Assembly: GCA_002344215.1 (NCBI GenBank) | Contig: DDSV01000009.1 | Coordinates: 136,371-153,883, forward strand | Source of the DNA: Akkermansiaceae bacterium UBA2381 | GTDB taxonomy: Bacteria > Verrucomicrobiota > Verrucomicrobiia > Verrucomicrobiales > DEV007 | Direction of reading: 5' to 3' | DNA length: 17,513 nucleotides | Part shown: piece after piece, positions 15,231-17,513 of the stretch | Layout of the letters: each line of letters opens with the position of its first letter | Numbering within the stretch: the first letter of the stretch is position 1 | The notes under the pieces: generated by a model | Databases searched by the model: none | The model's input: the letters and a program-made list of their open reading frames with translations, nothing else | What the model was told of the DNA's origin: nothing | Made by a program: the position numbers and the translations under genes

Positions 15231-15818
15231 TCAACTCATCATCGTCACCTCGCACGCCCTCCACGTTTTGCATTGCCGGCAAATCGGAGTCCAACCGGCC
15301 CTTCCACACTCGAGTTCCCACGTCTCGGGAGAGCTTCGAAAATAGATCCAGTCCATCGGGCAGAGGCAGACGAGGCATTTCGGGCGGAATTCCGGTTTCA
15401 GTTTTCCGCGCGGGGCGCGTCGGCCGGGGGCGAGGCATTCCTCGATTTCCTCCCATTCGTAGGGCGGGCCGAAATGCTGACGGAAATGGTCTTCGCGTTG
15501 TCTCCGGTCGAGTTCGAGGGCGGTGACTGGGGTGCTGGCAGAGTTGCTGTTGTGGCGGCGGACGGTTTCGTCAAGCTCGGCGGGTGTTTGAAACCAGGTC
15601 TTTTCGAAGTCGAGGAGTTCGTCGAAGAGCGAGCGGAGGGCTGTCTCGACGAGGGCGGGCTCGCCGATGTCTTCCGCCGAGGTTTCGCGCACCGTTTGCA
15701 GGGCCTTTGCGAATCGTTCGACGAGGTCGGGATCTCCAAGGGGTTCATTTCCGAACCATTCGAGGGATCGCTTTTGGCCGGAATCGAGGCCTGTGGCTTT
15801 GAAATAGCGTTCGGGCAT
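15231..15818 (-). CDS. Hypothetical protein with C-terminal Cys-rich domain (195 aa)
   Basis: I do not recognise this 195-residue protein. The N-terminal two thirds are acidic and helical (FAKALQTVRETS and ALVETALRSLFDELLDFEKT are likely helices), with no membrane segment or signal peptide. From residue 148 a Cys cluster begins: CLVCLC (148-153), a WIYFRSSPETWELECGRAGW stretch with Cys171, then CRQC at 180-183 and Cys189. The CxxC...CxxC pair suggests a zinc ribbon, and the Trp/Tyr/Gly pattern between them looks like a compact beta fold. The ATG at 15818 is the furthest upstream start without an overlap. It is the first gene of the minus-strand accessory run and precedes the 73-residue Cys-rich gene by 13 bases; the two may work together. 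Confidence 0.7.
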   Translation of the reverse strand: MPERYFKATGLDSGQKRSLEWFGNEPLGDPDLVERFAKALQTVRETSAEDIGEPALVETALRSLFDELLDFEKTWFQTPAELDETVRRHNSNSASTPVTALELDRRQREDHFRQHFGPPYEWEEIEECLAPGRRAPRGKLKPEFRPKCLVCLCPMDWIYFRSSPETWELECGRAGWTPICRQCKTWRACEVTMMS

Positions 15819-15916
15819 GGGTAGGCAAGGAGATTGCAGGAAGAGTGTAGGAAGGCAACGCTAAATGTCCTCGGTGGCCCCCGGGGCGGTCCATCCCCCC
15901 GATGAATCTCAAGTCA

Positions 15917-15945
15917 ACAGGGTCAAATGGGTGGGTCAACCCTGT
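15917..15945. repeat. Small inverted repeat in the divergent gap
   Basis: ACAGGGT (15917-15923) and ACCCTGT (15939-15945) form a 7-bp stem over a 15-base loop that itself contains GGGTCAA-like repeats. It lies in the 244-base gap (15819-16062) between the divergently transcribed Cys-rich gene and vapB. It may be an operator or a weak hairpin. Apart from this and the vapB promoter, I see nothing else in that gap. Confidence 0.4.
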
Positions 15946-16027
15946 CTAATGAGCAGGACGCAGAGCACAAATTTAAGCGCAGGAATGAGTTTGGGAGCTT
16001 CCAGAATTGGATCGACTGCAGTGTGTG

Positions 16028-16056
16028 TTTACAAAAATGTATCAAAGCTGTATCGT
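16028..16056 (+). promoter_or_regulatory. vapBC promoter with phased TGTATC repeats
   Basis: TTTACA (16028-16033) and TATCGT (16051-16056) are separated by 17 bases and resemble a sigma-70 promoter. The vapB ATG at 16063 lies only 6 bases beyond the -10 box, where transcription would be expected to begin. TGTATC occurs at 16038-16043 and 16049-16054, 11 bases apart, about one helix turn, and overlaps the promoter; this would suit binding of VapB for autorepression. The role of the repeat is inferred. Confidence 0.5.
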
Positions 16057-16062
16057 GTATGT

Positions 16063-16329
16063 ATGAAGGTCACTATCAATATGGACGACGCACTGCTCGA
16101 CAGCGTCGTGGAGATCACCGGGGCCTCGACCAAGACTGAGGCGATCCACATCGCGCTGAGAGAAATCGTGAGGAAGGCAGAGCTGCTCAAGGCCTTAAAC
16201 AAGGGGAGCGGTCTATCGGCCGAGGACTTGGCTGATGCCATCGATCCCGCCTACGATCTGATGAAAATGCGTCTTGGGGAGGTGCCAGAGCCCTTTCAGG
16301 TCGTGAGCCTCACCTCGATCGAGCCATGA
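16063..16329 (+). CDS. vapB: VapB-type antitoxin
   Basis: The 88-residue product matches the VapB antitoxin family: MKVTINMDDALLDSVVEITG with TKTEAIHIALREIVRKAELL (about 26-46), a ribbon-helix-helix-like DNA-binding N-terminus. The C-terminal part (YDLMKMRLGEVPEPF) would wrap the toxin. VapB blocks VapC and normally represses its own operon. The frame is open up to 15865, but the first 66 residues have no family match, and the ATG at 16063 begins exactly at the conserved start. The TGA overlaps the vapC ATG (ATGA), which implies translational coupling. No Shine-Dalgarno sequence is present, consistent with a leaderless message. Confidence 0.88.
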   Translation: MKVTINMDDALLDSVVEITGASTKTEAIHIALREIVRKAELLKALNKGSGLSAEDLADAIDPAYDLMKMRLGEVPEPFQVVSLTSIEP

Positions 16330-16718
16330 GTCGCACCGTTCTTGTCGATTCTTCGTTCTATATCGAAAAGCTGAAAAAACGCGAAGATCCCCTCGCTTAT
16401 CTCGCCACGCTTGGTCAATCCCGCGACATAGCCATCTGCGGGATGGTGAAGGCTGAAGTCGGTAGGGGCTTGCGGAATCCCAAGGTGTTGACTTGGTATC
16501 AAGAGGCGTGGTCGAAAATGCTCTACATCGACGATGGCTTCAAACGATGGGAGGCGACGCTCGCTCTCGTCTGGGAGTTGGACCGCAAAGGCATCGTTCT
16601 GCCTCTGACGGATGTCCATATCGCCGCCTGCGCGATGCATGCGGGGGCGGTGATCCTCACCTACGACCCGCATTTTCAGATGATTCCGGGGATAGACGCG
16701 ACGGACCGGATTTTTTGA
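16326..16718 (+). CDS. vapC: VapC-type PIN-domain ribonuclease toxin
   Basis: This 130-residue protein is a single PIN domain, the length expected of VapC. The four acidic residues of the metal site are visible: Asp8 in VLVDSSFYIE, Glu44 in MVKAEVGRGL, Asp96 in LPLTDVHIAACAM and Asp114 in LTYDPHFQMIPGI. VapC toxins cleave RNA, often the anticodon loop of initiator tRNA or rRNA, when the unstable antitoxin is lost; the target here is unknown. It overlaps vapB by 4 bases, the usual arrangement with the antitoxin first. All catalytic positions are kept, so it should be active. The following gap, 16719-16832, shows no clear terminator or promoter. Confidence 0.93.
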   Translation: MSRTVLVDSSFYIEKLKKREDPLAYLATLGQSRDIAICGMVKAEVGRGLRNPKVLTWYQEAWSKMLYIDDGFKRWEATLALVWELDRKGIVLPLTDVHIAACAMHAGAVILTYDPHFQMIPGIDATDRIF

Positions 16719-16832
16719 GGTGGATTGGAACCAGACTTGCGAAGCCCGGGAAATGACAATCCCCGTCCGGTCTTTGACAAGATCTGAACCTTGAAGCGCT
16801 GGACAAGCGCCGTCCCCCATCTAGTCTCAAGT

Positions 16833-17513
16833 ATGCCGACTCTTCCCACTTCGCACCGCCGTCTCCTCGCCTGGGTGGCGGATCTTGAATCCCTTTGCCG
16901 ACCCGCCTCGGTGGTCTGGTGTGATGGATCGGAAGAGGAATGGCACCGCCTCTGCGGTGTCCTCGTCGAATCGGGAACCTTCAAAAAGCTGAATCCCGAA
17001 AAGCGCCCTGACAGCTATCTCGCGCTCTCAGACCCGGCCGATGTCGCGAGGGTCGAGGACCGCACCTTTATTTGCAGCAGACGTCAGGCCTTTGCGGGGC
17101 CGACTAACCACTGGCGTCCTCCTGCCGAGATGCGGGCGACGCTCAAGCAGCTCTTTGCCGGTTCCATGGAAGGCCGCACCATGTATGTGATTCCTTTTTG
17201 CATGGGGCCGATCGATTCGCCTCATTCTATCATCGGAGTCGAAGTGACCGATTCGGCCTATGTCGCGGTGAACATGAAGATCATGACCCGCATGGGCACT
17301 CCGGCGCTGGAGCGTCTCGGGGAAAATGGTGATTTTATTCCCTGCGTCCATTCGGTGGGGGCACCACTGAAGCCCGGTCAGGCCGATGTGCCCTGGCCCT
17401 GCAATCAGGAGAAATACATCGTCCATTTTCCCAACGACCGCGAGATCTGGAGCTACGGAAGCGGCTACGGGGGCAACGCGCTCCTCGGTAAAAAGTGCCT
17501 CGCCCTGCGCATC
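16833..17513 (+). CDS. pckG: Phosphoenolpyruvate carboxykinase (GTP), N-terminal part, cut by window end
   Basis: An open frame of 227 codons runs from the ATG at 16833 to the last base without a stop. The product begins MPTLPTSHRRLLAWVADLES. GTP-type PEPCK interconverts oxaloacetate + GTP and PEP + GDP + CO2 in gluconeogenesis. Diagnostic stretches are RTFICSRRQAFAGPTNHW (77-94, with the PEP-binding Arg), GRTMYVIPFCMGPIDSP (114-130), MTRMGTPALE (151-160), and HFPNDREIWSYGSGYGG (198-214) followed by NALLGKKC (215-222), where the substrate-contacting Tyr-Gly-Gly and a metal-binding Lys reside. The family is about 600 residues, so the P-loop (kinase-1a) and reactive Cys lie beyond the window. 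The match is collinear from the N-terminus. It is the first clear core gene after the accessory block. Confidence 0.95.
   Translation, partial: MPTLPTSHRRLLAWVADLESLCRPASVVWCDGSEEEWHRLCGVLVESGTFKKLNPEKRPDSYLALSDPADVARVEDRTFICSRRQAFAGPTNHWRPPAEMRATLKQLFAGSMEGRTMYVIPFCMGPIDSPHSIIGVEVTDSAYVAVNMKIMTRMGTPALERLGENGDFIPCVHSVGAPLKPGQADVPWPCNQEKYIVHFPNDREIWSYGSGYGGNALLGKKCLALRI

Noticed and set aside
15865..16062. 66-codon upstream extension of vapB
   Set aside because: It has no resemblance to the antitoxin family and contains the promoter; the family match begins exactly at the ATG at 16063.
16774..16802. TTGACA as a pckG promoter -35
   Set aside because: No acceptable -10 at 16-18 bases spacing (sequence there is CGCTGG).

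Overview
The window looks like a chromosomal segment of a GC-rich Gram-negative bacterium, most probably Verrucomicrobiota. This is an inference from the fused SecDF beside yajC and tgt, the scarcity of Shine-Dalgarno sequences, the short-period A-rich intergenic repeats, and a 221-residue protein of a type I remember as multicopy in that phylum. No rRNA, tRNA, transposase, integrase or CRISPR array is visible.

Left part, bases 1-7140: housekeeping genes. guaA (+) converges on a minus-strand cluster transcribed tgt, yajC, secDF, then an MFS transporter. tgt makes the first queuosine-pathway change in tRNA. YajC and SecDF are accessory parts of the Sec protein-export machine. A 9-bp hairpin lies between yajC and secDF. 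The Tgt protein lacks two of the usual four zinc ligands.

Middle part, bases about 7200-15820: an accessory block, nearly all on the minus strand. In transcription order it holds a 195-residue Cys-rich protein, a 73-residue Cys-rich protein, a MmeI-like (type IIL/IIG) fused restriction-methylation enzyme of about 1204 codons broken by one missing base, a KAP-family P-loop NTPase, an overlooked 54-codon ORF, a KTSC-domain protein, and the 221-residue protein bracketed by a perfect 13-bp direct repeat. The enzyme and the NTPase make this look like an anti-phage defence island. Base composition varies inside it: the KAP gene and the presumed target-recognition part of the restriction enzyme are distinctly more AT-rich than the surrounding DNA.

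Right part, bases 15819-17513: a vapBC toxin-antitoxin pair (+) with a promoter placed so that its mRNA may be leaderless, then the first 227 codons of a GTP-dependent PEP carboxykinase gene (+) that runs off the window end.

Several intergenic gaps carry different short tandem or inverted repeats with 7-, 8-, 10- or 22-bp periods: 1543-1630, 7215-7227, 7907-7967, 8369-8445 and 14896-14927. They mark the seams between the core genes and the accessory modules and are the least explained structure here.
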